Positions 52,606-60,265 of a stretch of DNA of 64,000 nucleotides are shown piece by piece. Each line of letters starts with the position of its first letter. The first letter of the stretch is position 1. The translations under genes and the position numbers were made by a program. Source of the DNA: Eubacterium aggregans (GTDB lineage Bacteria > Bacillota > Clostridia > Eubacteriales > Eubacteriaceae); NCBI RefSeq assembly GCF_900107815.1, contig NZ_FNRK01000003.1, positions 62,001-126,000 of the forward strand. Direction: 5' to 3'. The notes under the pieces are model-generated. The model searched no databases. It saw nothing but the letters and a program-made list of their open reading frames with translations, and was not told where the DNA came from.

Positions 52606-53412
52606 TTACCGGGCCAGAATGGCCTGGGTCATTTGAATGATCCGTTTGTTTTCCAGCACATCATGGACCCGGACGAAGGCACAGCCCCTCAGCAACCCGA
52701 TGACGGTGGTGGCCAGGGTTCCCTCTACCCGTTCATCGGATGGGAGGTGCAGGGTATTGCCAATGACGGACTTTCTGGAGGTGCCTAAAAGAATGGGAAG
52801 ACCCAGGACCTTGAGGGCATCCAGATGGTTGATGGCAGCAAGGTTTTGATCCTGGGTTTTTCCAAAGCCAACACCAGGATCCACCATGATATTGGTCTTA
52901 GGAATACCAGCGGCCTGGGCCAGGGTAACGGATTCTAAAAGATCCGTTACCATATCCTTAAGGAAGTCGTTGTATTCCGCTTTATGACGATTGTGCATGA
53001 GGCAGCAGGCGGCGCCATGGGCGAAGGTAATTTTGGCAATGGTGGGATCGGCTTTAAATCCCCAAATATCATTGACCAGGTCGGCACCGGCCTGGAGGGC
53101 GGCTTCCGCCACAGGGCCTTTGTAGGTGTCGATGGAGATGGGGATATCGAATCGGGATTTAACTGCGGTGATGATGGGGGTGATTCGATCGATTTCTTCA
53201 GAATCAGAAATTTTCTGATGGCCTGGCCGGGTGGACTCACCGCCGATATCGATGATGTCTGCCCCCTGATGGATCATTTCTGCGGTGTGAACAAGGGCAG
53301 CATCCAGGCTGTTAAACTGGCCGCCATCGGAAAAGGAATCCGGGGTGACATTCAGGATACCCATAATGTAGGTGTGGTTTTCTGTGTCAAATTTTCGGTT
53401 ACCAATAATCAT
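52606..53412 (-). CDS. folP: Dihydropteroate synthase
   Basis: Condenses dihydropterin pyrophosphate with p-aminobenzoate; target of sulfonamides. The 268 residues contain MGILNVTPDSFSDGGQF, IIDIGGESTRPGHQ, ISIDTYKGPVAEAAL, NDIWGF, VDPGVGFGKTQDQN and LLGTSRKSVIG, all canonical. Cytoplasmic. Placed between the HD gene and folBK in the folate operon. Confidence 0.97.
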   Translation of the reverse strand: MIIGNRKFDTENHTYIMGILNVTPDSFSDGGQFNSLDAALVHTAEMIHQGADIIDIGGESTRPGHQKISDSEEIDRITPIITAVKSRFDIPISIDTYKGPVAEAALQAGADLVNDIWGFKADPTIAKITFAHGAACCLMHNRHKAEYNDFLKDMVTDLLESVTLAQAAGIPKTNIMVDPGVGFGKTQDQNLAAINHLDALKVLGLPILLGTSRKSVIGNTLHLPSDERVEGTLATTVIGLLRGCAFVRVHDVLENKRIIQMTQAILAR

Positions 53413-53422
53413 TATCTGCCTC

Positions 53423-53908
53423 CTATAAGGTCAAGGTGAGGTTTTTTTTGCTGTCTGGCCAGTGACAGTCCTTTATAGCCGGGCAGGCAAAGCAGCAGCG
53501 AGAGGTTTTATCTGCCCGATAGAGATATTTAGATAAGGGGGTATCCGTACCGTCGGCGTCCCGGTGATGGCGGATTGCCCCTTGAATTGCGGCGATTTCG
53601 GGGGAAGAAAAGCGACAATCCTTTAGAATAAGGCCGGCGAGCTTCGCGCTGGCTTCATGGTGGGGTGTCCCCTGGGTAAGCTCCTCGTAGCGGCCGATAT
53701 CGTGGAGAAGGGCGGTGGCGTAAAGGTGTTCCTTCGACAGGCCGGTGCCCTCCTCTAAATTATAAATCACCATTAATCGCGCAACATCTAAAAAATGCTC
53801 CAGGGTATGTCGGCAAAAAATACGCTCGGCTTCTGCGGTCTGTAAAAGGCGGTATTGCTCTCTGTACAGGGGGTGGCAGCGGACTTTTTCGATCCGGTTC
53901 ATCGTCAT
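53423..53908 (-). CDS. HD-domain metal-dependent phosphohydrolase
   Basis: A 161-residue HD-domain protein. ATG 53908 overlaps the folE stop (TAATG). CRHTLEHFLDVARLM and ATALLHDIGRYEEL carry the His and His-Asp metal ligands; a further HHEASAKLAG follows. A C-terminal cysteine cluster (CCFACPAIKDCHW) may bind metal. Within this operon it might dephosphorylate a pterin triphosphate intermediate, a step often missing from folate pathways; this is only suggested by position. Confidence 0.8.
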   Translation of the reverse strand: MTMNRIEKVRCHPLYREQYRLLQTAEAERIFCRHTLEHFLDVARLMVIYNLEEGTGLSKEHLYATALLHDIGRYEELTQGTPHHEASAKLAGLILKDCRFSSPEIAAIQGAIRHHRDADGTDTPLSKYLYRADKTSRCCFACPAIKDCHWPDSKKNLTLTL

Positions 53909-54465
53909 TATCCCCGGACCATTTGCAGAAAGGTTTGCTGAAGGGAGTAGTCCTCGGCAAAAACACCCCGGACCATGGTGGTGACGGTTTGGGCGCCGGG
54001 CTTTTGGACGCCTCGCATGGTCATACACAGATGCTCGGCTTCCAGCACAACCATGACACCCTTGGGGTGCAGGTGGGTTTCCAGTGCCTCTGCAATCTGG
54101 GCTGTCATGTTTTCCTGGATTTGAGGCCGCCTGGCAAAAACCTCGACGGTTCGGGCCAGCTTACTCAGACCGGCAACCTTGCCGTCTGGGATATAGGCCA
54201 CGTGGGCTTTGCCGTAAAAGGGGAGAAGGTGGTGTTCGCAAACAGAGTAAAAGGTAATATCCTTTTCGATAACCATGTTGTTATTGGTTGCCTGAAATTG
54301 GGTGCTCAAGTGGACTGCCGGGTCCTCGGTGAGTCCGCCGTAAATTTGTTCGCACATCCGGGCAATGCGGTCTGGGGTCTGAAGCAGACCTTCCCGGTTG
54401 ATGTCCTCGCCGATGCCTTCCAGCATGAGCCGGACACCTTCTTTAATTTTCACAGAATCCATCAT
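53908..54465 (-). CDS. folE: GTP cyclohydrolase I
   Basis: First folate enzyme: GTP to dihydroneopterin triphosphate. The 185 residues show [35 protein letters not shown] (zinc and active-site Cys/His), [20 protein letters not shown] and [13 protein letters not shown]. An AAGGAGG ribosome binding site precedes ATG 54465. It heads the leftward folate operon and lies behind a candidate tetrahydrofolate riboswitch. Confidence 0.97.
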   Translation of the reverse strand: MMDSVKIKEGVRLMLEGIGEDINREGLLQTPDRIARMCEQIYGGLTEDPAVHLSTQFQATNNNMVIEKDITFYSVCEHHLLPFYGKAHVAYIPDGKVAGLSKLARTVEVFARRPQIQENMTAQIAEALETHLHPKGVMVVLEAEHLCMTMRGVQKPGAQTVTTMVRGVFAEDYSLQQTFLQMVRG

Positions 54466-54501
54466 TTCTTATACCTCCTTAAATTTCGGAATGTCAGGTA
54501 C

Positions 54502-54679
54502 AAAAAAACATCCCGTTGTATAAGTCTTTGAATAAATAATAATTCATTTCCCTTTACAATCGAGATGGTTATCATCTGTGTGTAGCAATGGGTGCGGATT
54601 TCGTATCGTAAGACATACTTTTCGTTTCGACGGCAACTCCCCATCCGTTGAACACTTGACGCACGAAATCCTATTTTGC
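54502..54679 (-). promoter_or_regulatory. Probable tetrahydrofolate riboswitch with terminator in the folE leader
   Basis: Reading leftward, positions 54679-54585 fold like the THF aptamer. A short P1 (GCAA/TTGC) and a P2 (GGATTTCGT/ACGAAATCC) enclose GCGTCAAGTG, compared with GCGUUAAGUG in known members. An 8-bp P3 carries an 11-nt loop containing ATGGG, which can form a pseudoknot with the 3' CCCAT, and an ACGAA junction follows. Downstream, the arms at 54567-54556 and 54519-54509 form an 11-bp stem followed by T7 (54508-54502), an intrinsic terminator. The hairpin AGATG/CATCT (54577-54563) overlaps its left arm as a competitor. High folate would be expected to lower folE expression. Confidence 0.72.
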
Positions 54680-54698
54680 ATATTATTTATTTGGAAAC

Positions 54699-54727
54699 AG
54701 TATAGCACGATTGGGCAGATCAATCCA
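54699..54727 (-). promoter_or_regulatory. Candidate promoter of the folate operon
   Basis: On the minus strand TATACT (54704-54699) is a 5/6 match to the -10 consensus, with the weaker TGGATT (54727-54722) 17 nt upstream. Transcription would begin just before the predicted folate aptamer. Confidence 0.5.
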
Positions 54728-54783
54728 TTAAATTTTCTTTTTTATTTTTCAGGGAATTATTTTCTATCATAATTAAAAAAATT

Positions 54784-54792
54784 TGTTATAAT
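54784..54792 (+). promoter_or_regulatory. Extended -10 promoter of polA
   Basis: TGtTATAAT is a perfect extended -10 located 30 bp before the polA ATG; no good -35 is visible, as is common for extended -10 promoters. A GGGAGGAG ribosome binding site follows. Confidence 0.6.
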
Positions 54793-54821
54793 AGGAATTA
54801 ATACAAGCGGGAGGAGCATAC

Positions 54822-57473
54822 ATGAGGAAAAAAAGTATCTTAATCGATGGGAATAGCCTTTTATACCGGATGTTTTATGGTATTCGGGAAATGACGACAG
54901 CAAAGGGGGTGCCCACCAATGCCATTTATGGCTTTGTCGGGGTCCTGGTAAAAATTGAACAGGAATACCGTCCGGATTATTTCGGTGTCGCCTTTGATTT
55001 GAAAGCTCCCACCTTCCGTCATAAAAAATATGCTGATTATAAAGCAGGGCGGGATAAAATGCCCGAGGATTTGGGATCTCAGTTCGTTTTGTTAAAAGAG
55101 CTCCTTCGGAAAATGGAGGTGCCCATTCTGGAGCTTTCAGGATACGAGGCCGACGATATTATCGGGACCCTAGCAAAGGAGGGGGAACGCCAGGAGGCGG
55201 ATACCTTCATTATTACTGGGGATAAGGATTCCTTCCAGCTGGTGGACGATCGGATTTCTATTTTATATACCACCACCCGCAGCGGCAACCAATTCACCAC
55301 AGTGGATGCCGATTATATCATGGAGCGTTACGGGGTGACCCCACTAGAGCTCATTGATGTGAAGGCCCTCATGGGGGACCCCTCAGACAATATCCCCGGG
55401 GTAGCTGGAATTGGTGAAAAAACAGCCATAAAGCTTATCAAGGCTTATCACACGATCGACGGTCTGTACGATCATATTGATGACCTTAAGGGGAAGCAGA
55501 AGGAAAAGCTGCTGAATGGCCGGGACTCGGCCTATGAAAGTCGATTTTTAGGTGAGATCTGTGTGATGGCACCGGTGGAAAAACATATTGAGGATTTGGC
55601 CTTTGACGGGATGTTTACCGACAGTGCCAAGGAAATGTTAGCAGAATTAGAGTTTAAGTCCATCCTTAAAAAGGTGGATGGCTCTGATGCCGTATTGACA
55701 GACCACCAGGGAGATATGCTGCCCTTTACCCGGGTTGAGGATCAGCGCAGCCTTATGGGGCTGCTGGGGCAAATCAATCAATTCAGCCGTGTCTTTATCT
55801 ATGCTTTAGAGGAGGGGGATGCCCTCTGGATGGCCCTGCGGGCGGGGAGTCAGTATTATTTTTTACCCGATGCGGCCATGGTAGAGGCTTTTATCGGCGG
55901 TTTAGCGGATATTCCTGTAGCCGATGATGTTGAAATCATCGGTCAGGATTTAAAACAGCTGACCCATATTTTTAACCGCTTTGGAGGATGTATTCCCAAC
56001 TATACCTTTGATACCATGATTGGAGGCTATTTGCTGAATCCCTCGGACAGCCGATATCATTTATCCGCATTGGCGGCTAAGTACTTGGATGAGGCGTTAC
56101 CGGATGACGAGGAATTCTTTGGAAAGGGTAAAACCAAGAAAGCCGCAGAGGACATGGAAGTCGGGGTGTTGGCACCTTACACCATTCGCCTTTGTGACGC
56201 TCTATATCGCTTGTGGAAGCTTCTGCCTGAAAAAATTGAAGAGGATGGCATGACCTGCTTAATGGACACCATTGAGCTGCCCCTTTTGGCTATTATGGCT
56301 TCTATGGAGGAATTAGGCTTTACCATTGATGTTGGGGCTTTAGAGGCATTATCCCATTCTTTTGAAAAGCGGCTTCTGGAGCTCACCCAGGAGATTTATG
56401 ATTTGGCAGGGGAGACCTTTAACATTAACTCCACCAAGCAGCTGGGTGTGGTCCTCTTTGACAATTTAAAGCTGCCGGTGATTAAGAAAACAAAGACGGG
56501 ATATTCTACCAGTGTGGAGGTATTGGAAGAACTGAAGCTTTTCCATCCCATCATTGAAAAGATTTTGGAATATCGATCCCTCTCGAAGCTTGATGGAACC
56601 TACGGCAAGGGTCTGATTAAGCTGATCGATCCCGAAACCCACAGGGTATATTCAACCTTTAACCAGACGGTGGCAGCCACCGGGCGGTTGAGTTCATCGG
56701 ACCCGAATTTACAGAACATACCGGTCAAAACAGAGCTGGGGCGGGAAATCCGTCGGGTGTTCATTCCTTCGGCACCAGACCGAATTCTGGTGGACGCGGA
56801 CTATTCCCAAATCGAACTGCGGGTCCTGGCCCATCTCTCCGGGGATGAAAATCTGATTGATGCCTTTAAAAAGGAACAGGATATCCATACCCGTACGGCT
56901 TCAGAAATATTTGGGGTGCCCATGGATGGGGTTACCAGAGAGCAGCGTGGCCATGCCAAGGCCATAAACTTTGGGCTGATCTACGGTAAGCAGGCCTTTA
57001 GTCTTGGGAAGGAGCTGGGCATCAGCCGAAAAGAGGCCCAGGATTATATCGATACGTATTTTGCCCGTTACCCCAAGGTGGCAGCGTATATGGAAAATGT
57101 GGTGACGGAAGCTAAAGAGAAGGGTTATGTGACAACCCTGTGGGGCAGACGGCGCTATCTTCCGGAAATCCACTCCCGTAATCGGATGCTGGTTCAATCC
57201 GGGGAACGCATGGCCTTGAATACTCCCATTCAGGGAACGGCGGCGGATATCATTAAAAAAGCAATGATTACCGTATCTGCCCGTTTGGCCCAGGAGGGGC
57301 TGAAGGCAAAACTGATTCTCCAGGTTCATGATGAGTTGATTGTGGATGCTCTGGAATCCGAGCAGGAACAGGTACTATCCATTTTGATCCAGGAGATGGA
57401 GCGTGCGGCGGTATTGTCTGTTCCACTGACAGTGGATGCCCATTGCGGCCATTCTTGGTATGAGGTCAAGTAA
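54822..57473 (+). CDS. polA: DNA polymerase I
   Basis: An 883-residue repair and Okazaki-fragment polymerase. The N-terminal 5'-nuclease domain (about 1-290) begins KKSILIDGNSLLYRMFYGI and contains GDPSDNIPGVAGIGEKTAI. The middle domain (about 310-485) keeps the fold (FDTMIGGYLLNPSDSRYHLS) but lacks the acidic DxE exonuclease motif, so proofreading is probably lost, as in several Firmicute homologues. The polymerase domain has motif A DADYSQIELRVLAHLSG, motif B RGHAKAINFGLIYGKQAF and motif C LQVHDELIVDA. coaE follows by 13 bp. Confidence 0.97.
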   Translation: MRKKSILIDGNSLLYRMFYGIREMTTAKGVPTNAIYGFVGVLVKIEQEYRPDYFGVAFDLKAPTFRHKKYADYKAGRDKMPEDLGSQFVLLKELLRKMEVPILELSGYEADDIIGTLAKEGERQEADTFIITGDKDSFQLVDDRISILYTTTRSGNQFTTVDADYIMERYGVTPLELIDVKALMGDPSDNIPGVAGIGEKTAIKLIKAYHTIDGLYDHIDDLKGKQKEKLLNGRDSAYESRFLGEICVMAPVEKHIEDLAFDGMFTDSAKEMLAELEFKSILKKVDGSDAVLTDHQGDMLPFTRVEDQRSLMGLLGQINQFSRVFIYALEEGDALWMALRAGSQYYFLPDAAMVEAFIGGLADIPVADDVEIIGQDLKQLTHIFNRFGGCIPNYTFDTMIGGYLLNPSDSRYHLSALAAKYLDEALPDDEEFFGKGKTKKAAEDMEVGVLAPYTIRLCDALYRLWKLLPEKIEEDGMTCLMDTIELPLLAIMASMEELGFTIDVGALEALSHSFEKRLLELTQEIYDLAGETFNINSTKQLGVVLFDNLKLPVIKKTKTGYSTSVEVLEELKLFHPIIEKILEYRSLSKLDGTYGKGLIKLIDPETHRVYSTFNQTVAATGRLSSSDPNLQNIPVKTELGREIRRVFIPSAPDRILVDADYSQIELRVLAHLSGDENLIDAFKKEQDIHTRTASEIFGVPMDGVTREQRGHAKAINFGLIYGKQAFSLGKELGISRKEAQDYIDTYFARYPKVAAYMENVVTEAKEKGYVTTLWGRRRYLPEIHSRNRMLVQSGERMALNTPIQGTAADIIKKAMITVSARLAQEGLKAKLILQVHDELIVDALESEQEQVLSILIQEMERAAVLSVPLTVDAHCGHSWYEVK

Positions 57474-57486
57474 AGCAGGAGAGCAC

Positions 57487-58086
57487 ATGAAAGTTATTGG
57501 TTTAACAGGCGGCATCGCTTCAGGTAAAAGCACTGTATCCCGGATTCTTCGAGAGGAGTTCGGGATCCCCATTGTCGATGCAGATCAGATTTCCCGGGAT
57601 GTGGTGGCCCCAGGGGGGGCTGCCCTGGAACGCATTGCAGAGTCCTTTGGATCGGAATACCTTATGCCCGAGGGGGGGCTGGACCGCAAACGAATGGGAG
57701 CCTTGATTTGCGAGGATCCCAAGGCAAAAAATCGTCTGGAGGGCATTCTCCATCCTATTATTGAGCACCATGTTGAAAATATTATTGCGGATTATCGCGC
57801 TAGGGGAATGGATTTGATCGTCTATGACTGCCCCCTTTTAATTGAGGCCAGACAGGAACGTTTTGTGGATTCGGTGGCCTTGGTGGTAACGGATATTGCC
57901 CTGCGGGTCCAGCGGCTCATGGAAAGAGATGGCATTGCAGAGGATGAAGCCAGGAAAAAAATCGCCATCCAAATGTCAGATGATGATAAAGAGCGGTACG
58001 CCGATTTTCTGATTTCCAATGATGGGGATGAAGAGGCTCTGAGAGAGGCGCTTTCACGGTTGGTCATGCGCTGGAAAAATTGTTGA
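57487..58086 (+). CDS. coaE: Dephospho-CoA kinase
   Basis: Last step of coenzyme A synthesis. ATG 57487 follows GGAG and gives MKVIGLTGGIASGKSTVSRI with the P-loop GGIASGKST; the open frame upstream lies inside polA. The 199 residues also show VDADQISRDVV, HPIIEHHV, DCPLLIEA and ISNDGDEEAL. The polA-coaE pairing is common in Firmicutes (elsewhere with mutM between). Confidence 0.95.
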   Translation: MKVIGLTGGIASGKSTVSRILREEFGIPIVDADQISRDVVAPGGAALERIAESFGSEYLMPEGGLDRKRMGALICEDPKAKNRLEGILHPIIEHHVENIIADYRARGMDLIVYDCPLLIEARQERFVDSVALVVTDIALRVQRLMERDGIAEDEARKKIAIQMSDDDKERYADFLISNDGDEEALREALSRLVMRWKNC

Positions 58087-58104
58087 TTTTTTTGAAAAAA
58101 GTAC

Positions 58105-58133
58105 TTGCAATTCAGAAATGCTTTGGTTATAAT
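58105..58133 (+). promoter_or_regulatory. Promoter of the tRNA-Leu/Gly cluster
   Basis: TTGCAA (58105-58110), 17 nt, TATAAT (58128-58133), located 32 bp before tRNA-Leu. Confidence 0.8.
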
Positions 58134-58165
58134 AATGCTTGTCTTCTTTTAGAGAGACAAACAGT

Positions 58166-58253
58166 GCGAGGATGGTGGAACTGGCAGACACGCAGGTTTG
58201 AGGGACCTGTGGCCAATGCGGCTGTGAGGGTTCGAATCCCTTTCCTCGCACCA
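58166..58253 (+). tRNA. tRNA-Leu (GAG)
   Basis: An 88-nt class II tRNA with a long variable arm and encoded CCA. Acceptor GCGAGGA pairs with TCCTCGC; the anticodon loop TTGAGGG carries GAG; T-arm GGGTTCGAATCCC. Confidence 0.97.
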
Positions 58254-58275
58254 TGTATAAATAAACACGCAATAT

Positions 58276-58324
58276 GCGGAAGTGGCTCAGTGGTATAAGC
58301 AGAGAACCCAAATCTGTGATTTGG
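58276..58324 (+). pseudogene. Truncated tRNA-Gly-like sequence
   Basis: The first 20 bases (gcggaagtggctcagtggta) are identical to the 5' acceptor and D-arm of the intact tRNA-Gly at 58394. After that the sequence diverges. A 7-bp hairpin (CCAAATC, TGT, GATTTGG, 58308-58324) replaces the anticodon arm, and no T-arm or matching 3' acceptor is found. It lies inside the tRNA transcript, so it would be transcribed. Confidence 0.7.
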
Positions 58325-58393
58325 TGTGAATCGCTTAGTGGGAGAGTTTAGCTCTTTTGAAGAGTCAGCACGAAGAAAAAAGAATGTTTTTAA

Positions 58394-58468
58394 GCGGAAG
58401 TGGCTCAGTGGTAGAGCATCGCCTTGCCAAGGCGAGGGTCGCGAGTTCAAATCTCGTCTTCCGCTCCA
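58394..58468 (+). tRNA. tRNA-Gly (GCC)
   Basis: A 75-nt cloverleaf with encoded CCA. Acceptor GCGGAAG pairs with CTTCCGC; the anticodon loop TTGCCAA carries GCC; T-arm GAGTTCAAATCTC. Separated from tRNA-Leu by the truncated tRNA-like repeat. Confidence 0.97.
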
Positions 58469-58478
58469 TTAAAAAACC

Positions 58479-58504
58479 AAGCTCGATTGAATCGGGCTTT
58501 TTTA
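58479..58504 (+). terminator. Terminator after tRNA-Gly
   Basis: AAGCTCGA (58479-58486) pairs with TCGGGCTT (58492-58499) with one G-T pair, followed by a T run. Confidence 0.75.
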
Positions 58505-58529
58505 ATACTTTGAATTAACCTCAAAAACT

Positions 58530-58572
58530 AAAAGCCACAGATTGCCCCCCCCAAAGGGGATCTGTGGCTTTT
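58530..58572. terminator. Bidirectional terminator at the 3' end of the S24 repressor gene
   Basis: A perfect 13-bp stem (AAAAGCCACAGAT, 58530-58542, with its complement at 58560-58572). Its loop contains a C8 tract and GGGG that can extend the stem. A and T runs at the two bases allow termination in both directions. Confidence 0.9.
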
Positions 58573-58592
58573 GTCTTGGAAATTCATTCTCG

Positions 58593-59264
58593 TTAAAAGT
58601 ATTTTTCTAAACAATGTTGAATATAAACAACCTCCCCGATGATGTGAATGTCATCCCGTTTGATATGGCAGCATCGGGCATCGTAGTCAGGGTTATGGGG
58701 CTGGAGAATGACATAATCATCCTGTAGGACAACCTTACGAATGATGAGATTCTCTCGGTTGATGTGGAGAGCCATGGCGGTTCCTGGCTTCAAAGTGGTA
58801 TCCAGGCGAATGATGGCCTGGGCACCTTGTTGCAGTGTAGGGGCCATGCTGTCATCTGGGATTTGGAAGGCGAAGACTGCTCCCCACGTAGCCACCTTCT
58901 CCACGGGAAGACGTAGGGATTCCCCGGTGCGGGCGTTGGAGAAAAGGGGGATATCGTACCGAATGCAGTCAAACACGGCAACCTCGGAGTAGGCATCGGC
59001 TGAAACCGTGTCTTCTAAAATGATTTCACTCTCATAGCGGTTAACGGGCTCTCCCATGAGCCATTGGGGGTTGACATCAAAGTAAGCAGCCATTTGCTGG
59101 ATGGTGGTTATTTTAGGTGCCATTTCACCCCGGGTATAGCGTGAAATGCTGGGGGGTGAGAGATTAAAGGTCCGACCCATGGAATAGGTGTTTTCCTGGG
59201 CCGCATCCATTAGGGCCTTTAGCCGCTCGCCGAAGATGGCTTTGTTGATTTTAGGTTTTGCCAT
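58593..59264 (-). CDS. XRE-type repressor with S24 (LexA-like) peptidase domain
   Basis: A 223-residue regulator. ATG 59264 has AGGGTGGG upstream. Residues ~10-75 form a helix-turn-helix (LKALMDAAQENTYSMGRTFN then LSPPSISRYTRGEMAP). The C-terminal S24 domain has PDDSMAPTLQQGAQAIIR, with the catalytic Ser of SMAP near 137, and MALHINRENLIIRKV holding the probable catalytic Lys. Such proteins are cleaved during DNA damage responses or act as CI-like repressors. It lies 1 bp from the nitrilase-family gene. Whether it is the host LexA or a prophage-type repressor is unclear; no phage genes are nearby. Confidence 0.85.
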   Translation of the reverse strand: MAKPKINKAIFGERLKALMDAAQENTYSMGRTFNLSPPSISRYTRGEMAPKITTIQQMAAYFDVNPQWLMGEPVNRYESEIILEDTVSADAYSEVAVFDCIRYDIPLFSNARTGESLRLPVEKVATWGAVFAFQIPDDSMAPTLQQGAQAIIRLDTTLKPGTAMALHINRENLIIRKVVLQDDYVILQPHNPDYDARCCHIKRDDIHIIGEVVYIQHCLEKYF

Positions 59265-59265
59265 T

Positions 59266-60096
59266 TCAATGCCCACCCTTTGTGATACAGTCATAAAGAT
59301 CAGTCCGCCGGGAGGAGAGAATGGGAAGTTCCTGGCGGACTTTTTTTACCAGATCAAAGTCTAAGGTCTCATAAAGAATACCCGGATGTTCATCCAAGGC
59401 CGAGACAATATGGCCCCATGGGTCCACCAGGGAGGAATGCCCCCAGGCACAATATTCGGCTTCTGTGTCCCGGGCAGAGGAACAGGCCGCCACATAGCAT
59501 TGGTTATCCACTGCCCGGGCCCGAAGGGTTAAGTCCCAGTGCAGGGGACCGGTGGTCATGTTAAAGGCAGCGGGAATCACCATCAGCTGTGCTCCTTGAT
59601 CCGCCATGATACGGAAAAGCTCCGGGAAGCGCAGGTCAAAACAGATGGCTACCCCAACGGGGCCAAATTCGGTTTGGACGACAGTGATGGTATCGCCGGC
59701 GGAAAGGACCCGGGATTCCCGGAAGTGGATGCCACCTTCGATGGAAACATCGAAAAGATGAATTTTACGGTGATGCCCGATACACGATCCCTTCCGATCA
59801 AAAACATAGCAGGTATTGTAAATGCGTTTATCGACGCGCTCAGGGACGCTGCCGGCAAAAAGATAGACCCCGGCATCGGCGGCCAGCTGGCTGAGCTGGC
59901 CATAGATATAGCCCTCCATGGGCTCGGCCACTCGGCTGAAATTGCCATGGCAATAGGGACAAACAAACATTTCTGGTAAGACAACGAAATCCGCACCTTG
60001 TCCAGCAGCTTTTTCAACCATTGCTTTGGCTGTATTTAAATTGGTGTCCAAATGATTAATGGGTGTCATTTGACAACAGGCGATTTTTGCTTTCAT
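59266..60096 (-). CDS. Carbon-nitrogen hydrolase (nitrilase superfamily, omega-amidase-like)
   Basis: A 276-residue amidase-type enzyme. The Glu-Lys-Cys triad is visible: FVVLPEMFVCPYCHGNF (Glu near 43), GHHRKIHLFD (Lys near 109) and GVAICFDLRFPELFR (Cys near 151). The pattern resembles omega-amidase/Nit2-like enzymes, which clear alpha-ketoglutaramate. Its stop is adjacent to the S24 repressor start, forming a two-gene leftward operon. Confidence 0.88.
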   Translation of the reverse strand: MKAKIACCQMTPINHLDTNLNTAKAMVEKAAGQGADFVVLPEMFVCPYCHGNFSRVAEPMEGYIYGQLSQLAADAGVYLFAGSVPERVDKRIYNTCYVFDRKGSCIGHHRKIHLFDVSIEGGIHFRESRVLSAGDTITVVQTEFGPVGVAICFDLRFPELFRIMADQGAQLMVIPAAFNMTTGPLHWDLTLRARAVDNQCYVAACSSARDTEAEYCAWGHSSLVDPWGHIVSALDEHPGILYETLDFDLVKKVRQELPILSSRRTDLYDCITKGGH

Positions 60097-60223
60097 GTTT
60101 TCCTCCAGTTCATATTAGTATTATACCCTATCCTTTAAAAAGAAGGAAAGGGAGAAGTAAAAAACGGAAACGACAATCAAGAATTAAAAATTAAGGAATT
60201 ATGCACCCAACCTCGGCTTTTTT

Positions 60224-60232
60224 TGTTATAAT
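60224..60232 (+). promoter_or_regulatory. Extended -10 promoter of the sugar kinase/activase pair
   Basis: TGtTATAAT, a perfect extended -10 about 35 bp before the kinase ATG. No strong -35. Same type as before polA. Confidence 0.55.
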
Positions 60233-60265
60233 TATAAGTTAGTAAAGAGAAGAAGAGGTCTGTGC

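Noticed and set aside
58276-58393. A second functional tRNA-Gly.
   Set aside because: Only the first 20 bases match; no anticodon stem-loop, T-arm or complementary 3' acceptor can be formed.
58593-60096. S24 repressor plus nitrilase gene as a prophage immunity region.
   Set aside because: No integrase, Cro-like gene or phage replication gene is adjacent; the neighbours are tRNAs and metabolic genes.
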